Positions 1 through 6,396 of a DNA stretch of 64,000 nucleotides are shown here, piece by piece (the stretch's first letter is position 1; each line of letters starts with the position of its first letter). The DNA lies in contig UQPB01000003.1 of the NCBI GenBank assembly GCA_900542835.1, positions 1 to 64,000 on the forward strand, read 5' to 3'. A model generated the notes under the pieces. The model was not told the DNA's origin. It made no database searches and worked only from the letters and a program-made list of their open reading frames with translations. Made by a program: the position numbers and the translations under genes. The stretch comes from an uncultured Pelosinus sp. GTDB lineage: Bacteria; Bacillota; Negativicutes; Sporomusales; Acetonemataceae.

Positions 1-55
1 GAGCAGAGGACTGAAAATCCTCGTGTCGACGGTTCGATTCCGCCCTGCGGCACCA
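1..55 (+). tRNA. tRNA-Phe (GAA), 5' part missing
   Basis: The window opens inside this tRNA. The anticodon arm is visible as gagga-ctgaaaa-tcctc, giving anticodon GAA. The T arm with TTCGATT, the 3' acceptor strand ctgcggc, discriminator A and an encoded CCA end at 55 follow. The D arm and 5' acceptor strand lie upstream of the window. First of four tightly spaced tRNAs. Confidence 0.93.
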
Positions 56-57
56 TC

Positions 58-132
58 GCGGAAGTAGCTCAGTGGTAGAGCATCGCCTTGCCAAGGCGAG
101 GGTCGCGAGTTCGAATCTCGTTTTCCGCTCCA
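58..132 (+). tRNA. tRNA-Gly (GCC)
   Basis: Full cloverleaf. The 5' acceptor strand gcggaag pairs with tttccgc, ending in T plus an encoded CCA. The anticodon loop is ttgccaa (GCC) and the T loop is TTCGAAT. It lies two bases after tRNA-Phe, so the two are almost certainly co-transcribed. Confidence 0.96.
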
Positions 133-139
133 TTTTTTT

Positions 140-214
<75 letters not shown>

Positions 215-221
215 AACCCCG

Positions 222-243
222 AAAACCGCCGCTGGGCGGTTTT
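222..243 (+). terminator. Terminator after tRNA-Cys
   Basis: The stem aaaccgcc/ggcggttt with loop gctg ends in a short T run. It would end, or partly attenuate, the Phe-Gly-Cys transcript before tRNA-Leu. Confidence 0.6.
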
Positions 244-261
244 ACTTGACTAACCGTTTTT

Positions 262-350
262 GCGAGTGTGGCGGAACTGGCAGACGCAACGGACTTAAAA
301 TCCGTCGGTTGGTGACAATCGTACCGGTTCGATTCCGGTCACTCGCACCA
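262..350 (+). tRNA. tRNA-Leu (UAA)
   Basis: An 89-nt class II tRNA with a long variable arm (ggttggtgacaatc region). Acceptor strands gcgagtg/cactcgc pair, the anticodon loop is cttaaaa (TAA), and the CCA end is encoded. Confidence 0.96.
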
Positions 351-354
351 AAAT

Positions 355-398
355 ATCAGGCTAAAATAGATACAGTATTGTATCTGTTTTAGCCTGAT
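355..398 (+). terminator. Long hairpin after the tRNA cluster
   Basis: An almost perfect inverted repeat: arms of about 20 nt, one T-G wobble, loop gtat, with arms starting atcaggctaaaa. There is no clear T run afterwards, so it may act as a processing or terminator hairpin. A TATAAT box at 407-412 just downstream could serve the next gene. Confidence 0.6.
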
Positions 399-439
399 TG
401 CTTATGTATAATTATATAAACAAAGGAGATGCGCAAATT

Positions 440-757
440 ATGATATCAAGAACATGGCATGGCATAGTGCCAATTCATATGAAAGATGAATTTGAAAAAT
501 ATGAATATGAAACAGGAGTAAAAGATGCTGCAGCATTAAAAGGAAATAGAGGTGCTTATTTAAAAATTGTTGTACAAGGGCAATACGCACATTTCTTTTT
601 ATGTACAAAGTGGGATTCACTGGAGAGCGTGAGAGCATATGCAGGTAATAATCCCACAATTGCCGTAACATACCCGGAAGATGACAAATATGGTTTGATA
701 TCAGATCCGATCGTAATTATACAAGAGGTATTAGATGCCAAGAATCCTTTTATATAA
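440..757 (+). CDS. Antibiotic-biosynthesis-monooxygenase-like (ABM) protein
   Basis: 105 aa. The pattern TWHG at residues 5-8, TGV near 25, GNRGAY near 36-41, then KWDSLESVRAYAG at about 56-68 and a YPEDD motif is typical of small dimeric alpha/beta-barrel proteins of the ABM superfamily. These act on or bind small aromatic compounds or haem; the substrate cannot be told from sequence. The start is the ATG at 440, chosen because AAAGGAG lies at 422-428; an upstream in-frame TTG at 398 lies inside the preceding hairpin. The gene is clearly more AT-rich than the housekeeping genes further on and sits directly behind a tRNA cluster, so transfer is possible. No operon partner is seen. Confidence 0.75.
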   Translation: MISRTWHGIVPIHMKDEFEKYEYETGVKDAAALKGNRGAYLKIVVQGQYAHFFLCTKWDSLESVRAYAGNNPTIAVTYPEDDKYGLISDPIVIIQEVLDAKNPFI

Positions 758-1148
758 ATTTAGAATCGCAGCAGCGCGGCTTTTTGATTTGAGCATAATG
801 CAAAGGCTGAAAATACGCTATATTATTATACTAAGCAGGAAAGCTGCTAGTACATCTATTTTGACCGAATGACACAGTAAATACCGGGACTACCGATGTT
901 TTCGGAAGTCCCGGTATTTATTTTATGTCCGTGTTTGTGTCCAAAAGTGAGGAAAAAGAAAAGATATTCGTTTTTACAGATTGGAATACACACTAATACA
1001 TAGACATGCGCCAGGCTGCTTTTTGACTACCGGAAGGTATCATAAAAAAGAGCTATACGGATCGCTGGTTTTTTGCATAGCTGGAATGCTCCTGATCTTC
1101 TGGTCTGATTAGCCGGATTAATTAATAAAATAGGAATATACCGAGCAG
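758..1148. other. Gene-poor stretch, no supported gene
   Basis: No frame here has a convincing ribosome binding site or protein-like composition. The only clear structure is the hairpin at 880-924. AT-rich patches near 805-835 and 1115-1140 could hold promoters, but I cannot assign them to a gene. Confidence 0.5.
880..924 (+). terminator. Strong hairpin plus T run, terminator-like
   Basis: The stem aataccgggac/gtcccggtatt (11 bp, extending to about 13 with mismatches) surrounds the loop accgatgttttcgg and is followed by tttatttt. It is too far from the gene ending at 757 to be its obvious terminator, so an unannotated short transcript may end here. Confidence 0.65.
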
Positions 1149-1228
1149 CCGACTGACCGAGTGTGCCGGCGGAGTGAAATGTACCGGTGAGAGGGACGGC
1201 TCTCTTTTTTACTGCTATGGCGATACGG
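1149..1228 (+). repeat. Short intergenic repeat, copy A
   Basis: About 60-80 nt related by eye to 1718-1796. Shared blocks are cgactg-ccgagtgt near the start and gggacggct near the end. In copy A the end forms gagag-ggacgg-ctctc followed by six T (1189-1210), a small terminator-like hairpin. A frame of about 80 codons runs through it (1174-1413) but shows no ribosome binding site and no recognisable domain, so it is not called as a gene. Confidence 0.4.
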
Positions 1229-1327
1229 CGACGGACGTGCTGTTAATATGGCAGACGCAGGAACTGCGCTGGCCGCTTCGTTATCCAGAATCAACACACC
1301 ACGGAGAATTAAACTGGTTAAACGAAA

Positions 1328-1359
1328 ATAGGCAAGGCCTCATGGACGGCCTTGCCTAT
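1328..1359. repeat. Perfect 12-bp inverted repeat
   Basis: ataggcaaggcc at 1328-1339 and ggccttgcctat at 1348-1359 are exact inverted copies with an 8-nt loop. No T run follows on either strand, so this is a structured or binding element rather than a clear terminator. Confidence 0.55.
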
Positions 1360-1447
1360 GGAGTCGGCTCCGTTGTTTCGGTTACCTGCTCCCCGATGTG
1401 TACACAGGAGTAGTATTACCAGTTAGCGTATTTCTATACACGCTCGC

Positions 1448-1576
1448 CTAATGAGGTCTGGAGACAGTGCCGTCGGTGCGCTTTTTCTCCGCGGCAGGTT
1501 CGCTTTTGATTGCCTGGTTATGCATTTTCTCGCGCTGGCGTTCGGTGTTATTTGACTTCTGCTTCATTGCGGCCAA
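1448..1576 (-). CDS. Small basic protein, 42 aa, unknown
   Basis: A TTG start at 1576 lies 5 nt after a strong GGGGGTGA ribosome binding site (plus-strand 1582-1589); an ATG three codons later (1567) is an alternative. The product is hydrophilic and rich in Lys, Arg, Glu, Asn and Gln (for example KQKSNNTERQREKMHNQ, then AEKKRTDGT), with no hydrophobic segment. Composition and size recall small spore-core proteins of sporeformers, but I do not recognise a family, so function is left open. The longer frame on the same strand (1548-2069) is out of phase and looks like noise. Confidence 0.45.
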   Translation of the reverse strand: MAAMKQKSNNTERQREKMHNQAIKSEPAAEKKRTDGTVSRPH

Positions 1577-1717
1577 AATTGTCACCCCCTTGAGAATAGC
1601 GTTCCCCAAGCAGTAGAAAAAAACAAAGGAAGTGAGTCGTACGGAGGCGATAGCTATCCTGCAACCATGGGCATCGTTGATCGCCTGCTGAACAAAACAG
1701 ATTAAGCTGCGTTCCGG

Positions 1718-1796
1718 GTCGACTGGCCGAGTGTATCAGCGAACTGAGCCGTACCTGCGCGCGGGACGGCTTTTTAAATGTGTTATTGCCGATATT
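1718..1796 (+). repeat. Short intergenic repeat, copy B, ending in a terminator-like hairpin
   Basis: Related to 1149-1228. Near its end agccgtacc (1747-1755) pairs imperfectly with gggacggct around a tgcgcgc loop and is followed by tttttaaa, so this copy can act as a terminator. Both copies could be read in the same frame (…TEC…RDG… versus …AEC…RDG…), so they may be remnants of one coding sequence. Confidence 0.4.
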
Positions 1797-1872
1797 ACAC
1801 ATTGCTCTTATATTCTGCCGCTTCAAAGATGTAAACTCAAATGGAGGGCGGGTATTGTAAGGGAGTGTAGCA

Positions 1873-2055
1873 TTGTTGAAAGACCAGTTATTCCAGCCGA
1901 TTATTGCACTGACGAAGTGCATTATTGAAATGACGTTAGATTCACTAATACTCTCCGGGCACGTCAAACCGGAAGATAGAAACGAGGCAGCAGAGTCTGC
2001 TAAACGTCGCGTATGCGATCGATTAATGGTATCTGCGTTTAATCTTTTAAAGTAA
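1873..2055 (+). CDS. Small hypothetical protein, 60 aa
   Basis: TTG start with AAGGGAG about 8 nt upstream. The product has a hydrophobic or amphipathic first half (residues 5-30) and a charged second half with VKPEDRNEAAE followed by a basic helix. It reads like a real small helical protein, but no family is recognised. It is the last frame before a strong bidirectional hairpin at 2117-2150. The long open frame on the opposite strand over the same bases is considered a shadow. Confidence 0.4.
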   Translation: MLKDQLFQPIIALTKCIIEMTLDSLILSGHVKPEDRNEAAESAKRRVCDRLMVSAFNLLK

Positions 2056-2116
2056 TCTAATAATCGCAATACCCGCCCTCGCCAAACTTACCCATACTTT
2101 TGATGCGGATAGAAAG

Positions 2117-2150
2117 TATGATGCCCCGGTCTTCCGGCCGGGGCATCATA
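2117..2150. terminator. Bidirectional terminator-type hairpin
   Basis: A 13-bp perfect stem (tatgatgccccgg/ccggggcatcata) with loop tcttccgg lies between the convergent small ORF ending at 2055 and the CAP gene ending at 2159. It could end transcription from both sides. Confidence 0.7.
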
Positions 2151-2158
2151 GACTATTC

Positions 2159-2854
2159 TTAGTTTCCAATGAATACTTGAACAATATATAACTGACCGCT
2201 AGCATTTTGTGCGACACCGATACCGACCTCGGTGTAATCCGCATTCAGGATGTTGGCTTTATGGCCTGAACTATTCATAAACGCGGTTTCTGCTGCTGCG
2301 ACACTGGTGTTGATAGCAATGTTTTCACCGGCAGTGCTATAGCTGACACCTGCTGCCTTTATACGATCGAACGGCGTCTTGCCTTCTGGCGTATTATGGG
2401 AGAAGTACCCCCTGGCGATCATATCTTTAGCGTGATTTTCCGCTACGGTCGTCAATTTGCTGTTGGCTTTCAGGGCACTGAGACCGTTCTTGGCCCGGTC
2501 GTTGTTTAAGAGTGTGAGCGCTTCTTGCTCCTGGGCGGTAAGGACTGTTGAACTGTCTGCGCTGGAATCATTGCTGTTAGAACGGTCTGAACCGGAATTG
2601 CCCGCCTCTGACCCGGAAGATGCCGCCGGCGTTTTGTCGTCGTCACCGCGGTTGGCGAGAGTGGCAATCAACCCAATTGCCGCAACGCCAATTAATATAT
2701 CCTTTCCCGAAACTGTCTCCTGTTCGCTTTCGGCGGCGACTGTTTCAAGTGAATCCGCATACACCGAGGTCGCAAAGGCGCCGCCAAACGAAGTTGCCAT
2801 CATGGAAAAAGCCAGAAAGCCGGAAATGAATTTCTTTTTACAAGCTGTTATCAT
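2159..2854 (-). CDS. Secreted CAP-domain (SCP/PR1-type, YkwD-like) protein
   Basis: 231 aa from the ATG at 2854, chosen because AGAGAGGA precedes it and a signal peptide (basic ACKKK, hydrophobic core, cleavage near residue 33) starts there; the frame stays open further upstream without such features. A second hydrophobic patch (about 52-68) and a Ser/Asn/Gly-rich linker (about 75-103) precede a CAP domain (about 104-231). That domain carries the family landmarks ENHAKDM, GYFSHNTPEGKTPFDR, GENIA and SGHKANIL. CAP proteins of sporeformers are exported and often envelope- or spore-associated; their biochemical role is unclear. It is monocistronic. Confidence 0.88.
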   Translation of the reverse strand: MITACKKKFISGFLAFSMMATSFGGAFATSVYADSLETVAAESEQETVSGKDILIGVAAIGLIATLANRGDDDKTPAASSGSEAGNSGSDRSNSNDSSADSSTVLTAQEQEALTLLNNDRAKNGLSALKANSKLTTVAENHAKDMIARGYFSHNTPEGKTPFDRIKAAGVSYSTAGENIAINTSVAAAETAFMNSSGHKANILNADYTEVGIGVAQNASGQLYIVQVFIGN

Positions 2855-3040
2855 AATACTTAATCCTCTCTTTTGTTCTTTGCGCAGCAACTGCTGCTGT
2901 AATATATATTCTCTGCAACTGATAATAATCCTGTTTCTGTAATCAATGTATATCATGGAAGAAATGTAAATGATATATTTTTTGCTAGAATAGTGATGTG
3001 CGAAAAGGGAAGAACCATAAACAGAAGTGAAGCTGAGTAC

Positions 3041-3447
3041 AGGGCAATCGCTTACAAAAGTAAGCAAGAGTGGCCGTGACATTTTGCCCTGTTTTCGTAT
3101 TCCGGACCTTATTCCCGTGCCCCGTTGCGGGAGGGAGACGGGCCGCAGGCCGGAGGAACGACGACTTCCGTTAAAGCCCTAAACTCGCTGCACTCAAACA
3201 ACGGGCTTTTTTAACGCAAGCCGCCCGCTTTCATCCTGACGGCACGGCTTTTTCCGGAAAGGGCCGGAGATACGGAGGACGAGAAGCCGGAGCACGATGA
3301 AACGGAATAAACTCATCTGGCTTGCTGCCGACTCAGCGCGCGTTACGCGGCGCTGGGGTTGCATTGCTTTAGCCGGTTCCTTTTGGCCCCCTCAGTGTTC
3401 GCTGTGAAATCGCCTTTTACGATTGCGTTTCGGTAAGTGATTGCCCT
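3041..3447. repeat. Intergenic block bracketed by a 15-bp inverted repeat
   Basis: agggcaatcgcttac (3041-3055) and gtaagtgattgccct (3433-3447) are inverted copies with one mismatch. The left copy also sits in a nested hairpin (gcttac-aaaa-gtaagc inside acagggcaa/ttgccctgt, 3039-3092). A terminator-like hairpin lies inside at 3171-3214. One 36-codon frame (3297-3407) with a GGAG upstream is present but unconvincing. It may be a small mobile-type or structured non-coding element; no transposase and no target duplication are visible. Confidence 0.35.
3171..3214 (+). terminator. Terminator-like hairpin in a gene-free region
   Basis: Arms ttaaagccc and gggctttttt flank a 23-nt loop, and the 3' arm ends in six T. 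No coding gene lies just upstream on the plus strand, so a short RNA may end here. Confidence 0.5.
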
Positions 3448-3528
3448 GAAGCTAGTATTATTCTAACGTTATCTTAAGCTGAATCTGTCATAATACACTC
3501 AGCGATTAAATGAAAGGGTGATTCAAGA

Positions 3529-4008
3529 ATGCTCAGATACTCGGGTAAATGGTTGTTTCCCTTTGGAGCAGCGGCTATGATAGCGATGAATGGATTGGCG
3601 TTGGCGGCGCCTGGTGAGCCGCCGGATCCGCCTGATTTTCCTTCTGGCTGCGAATGCAGGCGTCCCCGGGGGGCGTGGCCGGATCCTACAGCGTTGCTTT
3701 CCCTTCTAAAAACAGACGCAGAGGCATTCCGGGCTGAAACACAGTCTGGGAAAACTTTGCTCGATATTGCCGCCGCTCATGGCGTGTCAGAGAAGGTCCT
3801 GCAGCAATTTCTAAAACAGCAGTTGTTGCAACAAATTGAAAATGACGAGGAGGAAGGCAGGCTTCCGCCTGGGCGGGCAGAGAAAATGAAAAGTGATTTA
3901 GATGAACATATCCAGAGGATAATTAATAGCAACGTGCCCGGTCATCATCATGCCCCGCCGCGGCGTGACAGGCCAGGTGAAGACGATCGTATTGATCGCC
4001 AAAGGTAG
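3529..4008 (+). CDS. Secreted small helical protein, unknown
   Basis: 159 aa, ATG with GAAAGGGTG upstream. A signal peptide covers residues 1-27 (LALAAPG cleavage region). A Pro-rich stretch with a CEC pair follows, then a helical domain (about 53-135) with SGKTLLDIAAAHGVSEK and a predicted amphipathic tail. This arrangement resembles secreted YckD/DUF2680-like proteins of Firmicutes, which are found near the envelope but have no defined activity. The C-terminus is His/Pro/Arg/Asp-rich (GHHHAPPRRDRPGEDD), possibly a metal-binding or flexible tail. It appears monocistronic and is closed by the hairpin at 4107-4148. Confidence 0.7.
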   Translation: MLRYSGKWLFPFGAAAMIAMNGLALAAPGEPPDPPDFPSGCECRRPRGAWPDPTALLSLLKTDAEAFRAETQSGKTLLDIAAAHGVSEKVLQQFLKQQLLQQIENDEEEGRLPPGRAEKMKSDLDEHIQRIINSNVPGHHHAPPRRDRPGEDDRIDRQR

Positions 4009-4106
4009 AAGGGGAACTAGACTGCACAATGCCACTATATCGGTAGTGCCTGAAGAAAGCGGGAAATCCGATGAAAATAGCTAATGTCTTTCTACTATAT
4101 TGAATA

Positions 4107-4148
4107 GCAGCAAACGGCTGCCGGTATCTGTCGGCAGCCGTTTGCTGC
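4107..4148. terminator. 16-bp perfect hairpin between convergent genes
   Basis: gcagcaaacggctgcc and ggcagccgtttgctgc pair fully around a 10-nt loop. It lies between the 3' ends of the genes ending at 4008 (plus) and 4234 (minus), so a bidirectional terminator is the natural reading although T runs are weak. Confidence 0.65.
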
Positions 4149-4233
4149 ATCTGGATCAATTAAAGTCGTTTTTTATTTATACCTATCTTTTTGTTAGCTG
4201 AAAGTACGGATAAAGGGTGAGACATAACGCTAA

Positions 4234-5043
4234 CTATTTTGTGACTTTTGCAGCAATGCCTTTTTCATCGAATTCCATTTCGGTCCCAGCTTCAAAAGCT
4301 TTTGTCTCCACGCCACCAACATTGCCGATTAAAGAAGTCAAAAATGTACGCAGTTTAGTGGTTTTATTTAATGTCCCCTTGATGACCTCACCTTTATTGT
4401 TTAGTAAAATTGGCTCTCCGGCCTTGAATTCAATAAAGCCTGAACAGGCCATGCCATCAACGAAATTTTCGGTTAGAATTTGTGACCATCCCGCAGGGCG
4501 CAAATAGGTGTTAGTGGCCAAAGTACAAAGCGCTAACATTCCATTGTTATGAAAACTTATATCGCCCTTCGACACGGCTATATGATTTGTCGGGTTTAAG
4601 ACGATGTTATGATCAGATCCTGTCAGTGTCCCTTTAATTGCTTCGCCACGATCATTGAATGTCACTTTTGTACCAGCTTTAAATGGAAGCAGCCTGTTTG
4701 TAGGTGTCTGTTCCTGGACATACATAATCATAGGAACCGCGTAGGTCATTGCTGTCGGTTTAATTGAATTCTGAATTAGGCCGGTTTCATACGGTAAATT
4801 GACATCGTCGGCTAAGATGCCTTCAAGTACTTCGCCGTACATATTAAGTATAACAACAGTCCCTTTTTTAAACTTCGGTATTTCAGACCAAGTGGCTGCT
4901 ATAAATCCAGGCGGCATGATTTTGGTATCAGTGTCTAAACTCTTCGTAATCGGAGCAGCAGCAGCGTTGGAATTGCCGCATAAAAATAAAAAAGCAATCA
5001 GTAATATTCCGGTTAAAGTCTTTGGTAAACACAATTTCACCAT
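4234..5043 (-). CDS. Secreted protein with five degenerate ~20-residue repeats
   Basis: 269 aa, ATG at 5043 with AGGAGGT upstream. A signal peptide covers residues 1-28 (core LIAFLFLCG, then NSNAAAAP). The mature part carries a repeated unit of the form F-x-x-G-T-x-V-x-F-N-x-x-G-E-x-I-K-G-T-L. It is clear at 58-77, 121-140, 206-225 and 250-269, and degenerate near 157-175. The units look like two short beta strands joined by a turn, reminiscent of MORN or YD-type hairpins, but I do not place them in a named family. It is probably exported to the envelope or outside. Role unknown. Confidence 0.7.
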   Translation of the reverse strand: MVKLCLPKTLTGILLIAFLFLCGNSNAAAAPITKSLDTDTKIMPPGFIAATWSEIPKFKKGTVVILNMYGEVLEGILADDVNLPYETGLIQNSIKPTAMTYAVPMIMYVQEQTPTNRLLPFKAGTKVTFNDRGEAIKGTLTGSDHNIVLNPTNHIAVSKGDISFHNNGMLALCTLATNTYLRPAGWSQILTENFVDGMACSGFIEFKAGEPILLNNKGEVIKGTLNKTTKLRTFLTSLIGNVGGVETKAFEAGTEMEFDEKGIAAKVTK

Positions 5044-5216
5044 GATTACCTCCTCTAATTTGACAATAATTTTGATTTTAGTTTACCATGGAATATTTTA
5101 CAAGTCAAAACAGCTTTGTTTGCGAGGCTATTTTAATAGGCGTGTTTGAAGCTGGTTCCTGGCGCTGATTGCATCGCTTTGGCATAAGATGCAGTAAGTG
5201 GTGAAGGAGGTCACAT

Positions 5217-5339
5217 ATGCGAGGAGGCTGCGGTTGCTTTGGATTTGGCAATGATCTGGTCTGGCTGAGTTTTGTTGTTGCGGTATTACTGCTGCGACTT
5301 TGCAGTGGTTATTCCTGTCCTTCTTGGCGACTGAAATGA
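5217..5339 (+). CDS. Small glycine/cysteine-rich membrane peptide (YjcZ-like shape)
   Basis: 40 aa. ATG with a strong AAGGAGGT eight bases upstream. An N-terminal RGGCGCFGFGN segment is followed by one hydrophobic helix (VWLSFVVAVLLLRL) and a short Cys-containing tail. The build matches the small Gly-rich single-helix proteins (YjcZ type) found in sporeformers; that is an analogy, not a firm homology call. It ends in TGA at 5337-5339, and the same frame continues open into the next entry. Confidence 0.6.
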   Translation: MRGGCGCFGFGNDLVWLSFVVAVLLLRLCSGYSCPSWRLK

Positions 5340-5351
5340 AGCTGTTTCATA

Positions 5352-5519
5352 ATGGGCCCTGGTTGGCGCTTGCTGGCCGGGACTTTTGCTTTTTTGGCTG
5401 TTGGCTTATTTCTGGCATTACGTCTGCTCTTGCGCCGGCGTCGAAGCGGGTTGCTGCCGTGGCTGTACCTGTTCGGCGTTCCTGTAGGCGGGTATTTAGC
5501 CTGCCGGCTTGCTGGGTGA
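5352..5519 (+). CDS. Small membrane protein, 55 aa, unknown
   Basis: ATG at 5352 in the same frame as, and only 12 nt after, the preceding TGA. Two hydrophobic segments (LLAGTFAFLAVGLFLALRLLL and LPWLYLFGVPVGGYLAC, split by RRRRSG) look like a helical hairpin. No clear ribosome binding site precedes the ATG, so expression would depend on coupling to, or readthrough from, the 40-aa gene. An overlapping frame (5300-5605) reads as non-protein-like. Confidence 0.4.
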   Translation: MGPGWRLLAGTFAFLAVGLFLALRLLLRRRRSGLLPWLYLFGVPVGGYLACRLAG

Positions 5520-5610
5520 CCAACGCTCAGGCACATGCGGCAATGGATGAGTGCTGGAGGGTGAACCTGTTCTATCTACTAAACATAAAATATAGCAAGG
5601 AGTGATTATT

Positions 5611-5787
5611 ATGAATGAAGAGATCCAGAAAGCAAAAGACAAGGCTGATGAAACTAGCCAGAAAATTAATGATTGGGTAGATGAAGCGGCTGAAAAACAC
5701 AATTTCCCAAAGTGGAAAGTCTGGGTGGGCATCGGTATTGCCGCGCTGGCTGTAGTCGGTGCTGTCAAAGTAATGGGCCTGCTGTAG
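5611..5787 (+). CDS. Small single-pass membrane protein with helical head (YtxH-like shape)
   Basis: 58 aa, ATG at 5611 with AAGGAG at 5597-5602. Residues 1-36 are a charged amphipathic helix (EEIQKAKDKADETSQKIND…). Residues 40-57 form one hydrophobic helix (WVGIGIAALAVVGAVKVMGLL region). Architecture resembles YtxH/stress-type small membrane proteins. A strong terminator directly follows, so this is a complete single-gene unit or the end of a short one. Confidence 0.7.
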   Translation: MNEEIQKAKDKADETSQKINDWVDEAAEKHNFPKWKVWVGIGIAALAVVGAVKVMGLL

Positions 5788-5792
5788 TGGTA

Positions 5793-5830
5793 AAAGAGAA
5801 ACAGGACGGCAAACCCTCCTGTTTCTCTTT
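5793..5830 (+). terminator. Terminator after the 58-aa membrane protein
   Basis: A 14-bp stem (aaagagaaacagga/tcctgtttctcttt) with a 10-nt loop, followed by gcttttt. Confidence 0.85.
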
Positions 5831-5949
5831 GCTTTTTAAATTAATTTCCTGATTTTAGGAAACTATATACCGAAATTTTCTTGCTTGTCACATTTTTGTC
5901 AAATTTTCATGTTATTTTAAGTGCAATAAACAAAGAGGAGGTATGCTTT

Positions 5950-6264
5950 TTGAACAAGCTAACCAAGACCACAATTGTTTATTCGCTGGTAGGTCTGCTG
6001 CAAGTCGGCATAGGTGCTGCTGCGGCTCCGGCGGACCCGACTCCGGTTCCCGGAAATGAAAATCAACCCAGATACGAAGAGCGGGTTAAAGACCGCGAGC
6101 AACTCATTCAGGAAGAAAACAAACGGCATGAAGAAGAAATGAAACGCCGTCCCCATGAAAGTGATCAAGAATGGAAAGACCGTCAGGAACAAGAAATCTT
6201 ACGCCATGAAAAAGCGTTAAGGGATATTGAGCAAGGCTTCCCTGCCAAACCGGATAATCAATAG
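5950..6264 (+). CDS. Secreted charged coiled-coil protein, unknown
   Basis: 104 aa. TTG at 5950 chosen: GAGGAGGT lies 8 nt upstream and the signal peptide (KLTKTT, then a hydrophobic core ending in GAAAAPA) starts here. The nearer ATG at 5943 is out of frame. The mature part is a Pro-rich linker followed by a highly charged helix rich in Glu, Arg, Lys and Gln (about 42-95). It is probably periplasmic or extracellular. No family recognised. Flanked on both sides by terminators. Confidence 0.7.
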   Translation: MNKLTKTTIVYSLVGLLQVGIGAAAAPADPTPVPGNENQPRYEERVKDREQLIQEENKRHEEEMKRRPHESDQEWKDRQEQEILRHEKALRDIEQGFPAKPDNQ

Positions 6265-6268
6265 TCTT

Positions 6269-6303
6269 AGATACCCGGCGGTCTGACCGCCGGGTATCTG
6301 TTA
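6269..6303 (+). terminator. Terminator after the charged secreted protein
   Basis: A 14-bp perfect stem (agatacccggcggt/accgccgggtatct) with a 3-nt loop, followed by gttatta. It also faces the 3' end of the convergent TctC gene. Confidence 0.8.
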
Positions 6304-6396
6304 TTATATAAGTCCCTCGCGTTAGACGCCGGGGGCTTATTTCCTGGTTGGATGTATTGATTCGGGCTTTCTGTTCTTCTAATGATGACGGGGGCC

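Noticed and set aside
1174..1413. 79-codon plus-strand frame over repeat copy A
   Set aside because: No ribosome binding site, no recognisable domain, and it runs through a terminator-like hairpin and a perfect inverted repeat.
1548..2069. 173-codon open frame on the minus strand
   Set aside because: No ribosome binding site, and poor protein-like composition; better small frames lie on the plus strand (1873-2055) and in another minus frame (1448-1576).
3039..3092. Possible c-di-GMP riboswitch (agggcaa start)
   Set aside because: Only the first bases resemble the GEMM motif; the conserved GGACGCAAAGCC and tetraloop-receptor parts are missing.
3297..3407. 36-codon frame with GGAG upstream
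   Set aside because: It covers strong inverted repeats, has no conserved feature and ends in random-looking sequence.
5300..5605. 101-codon plus-strand frame
   Set aside because: Composition is not protein-like; another frame of the same strand gives two compact hydrophobic proteins.
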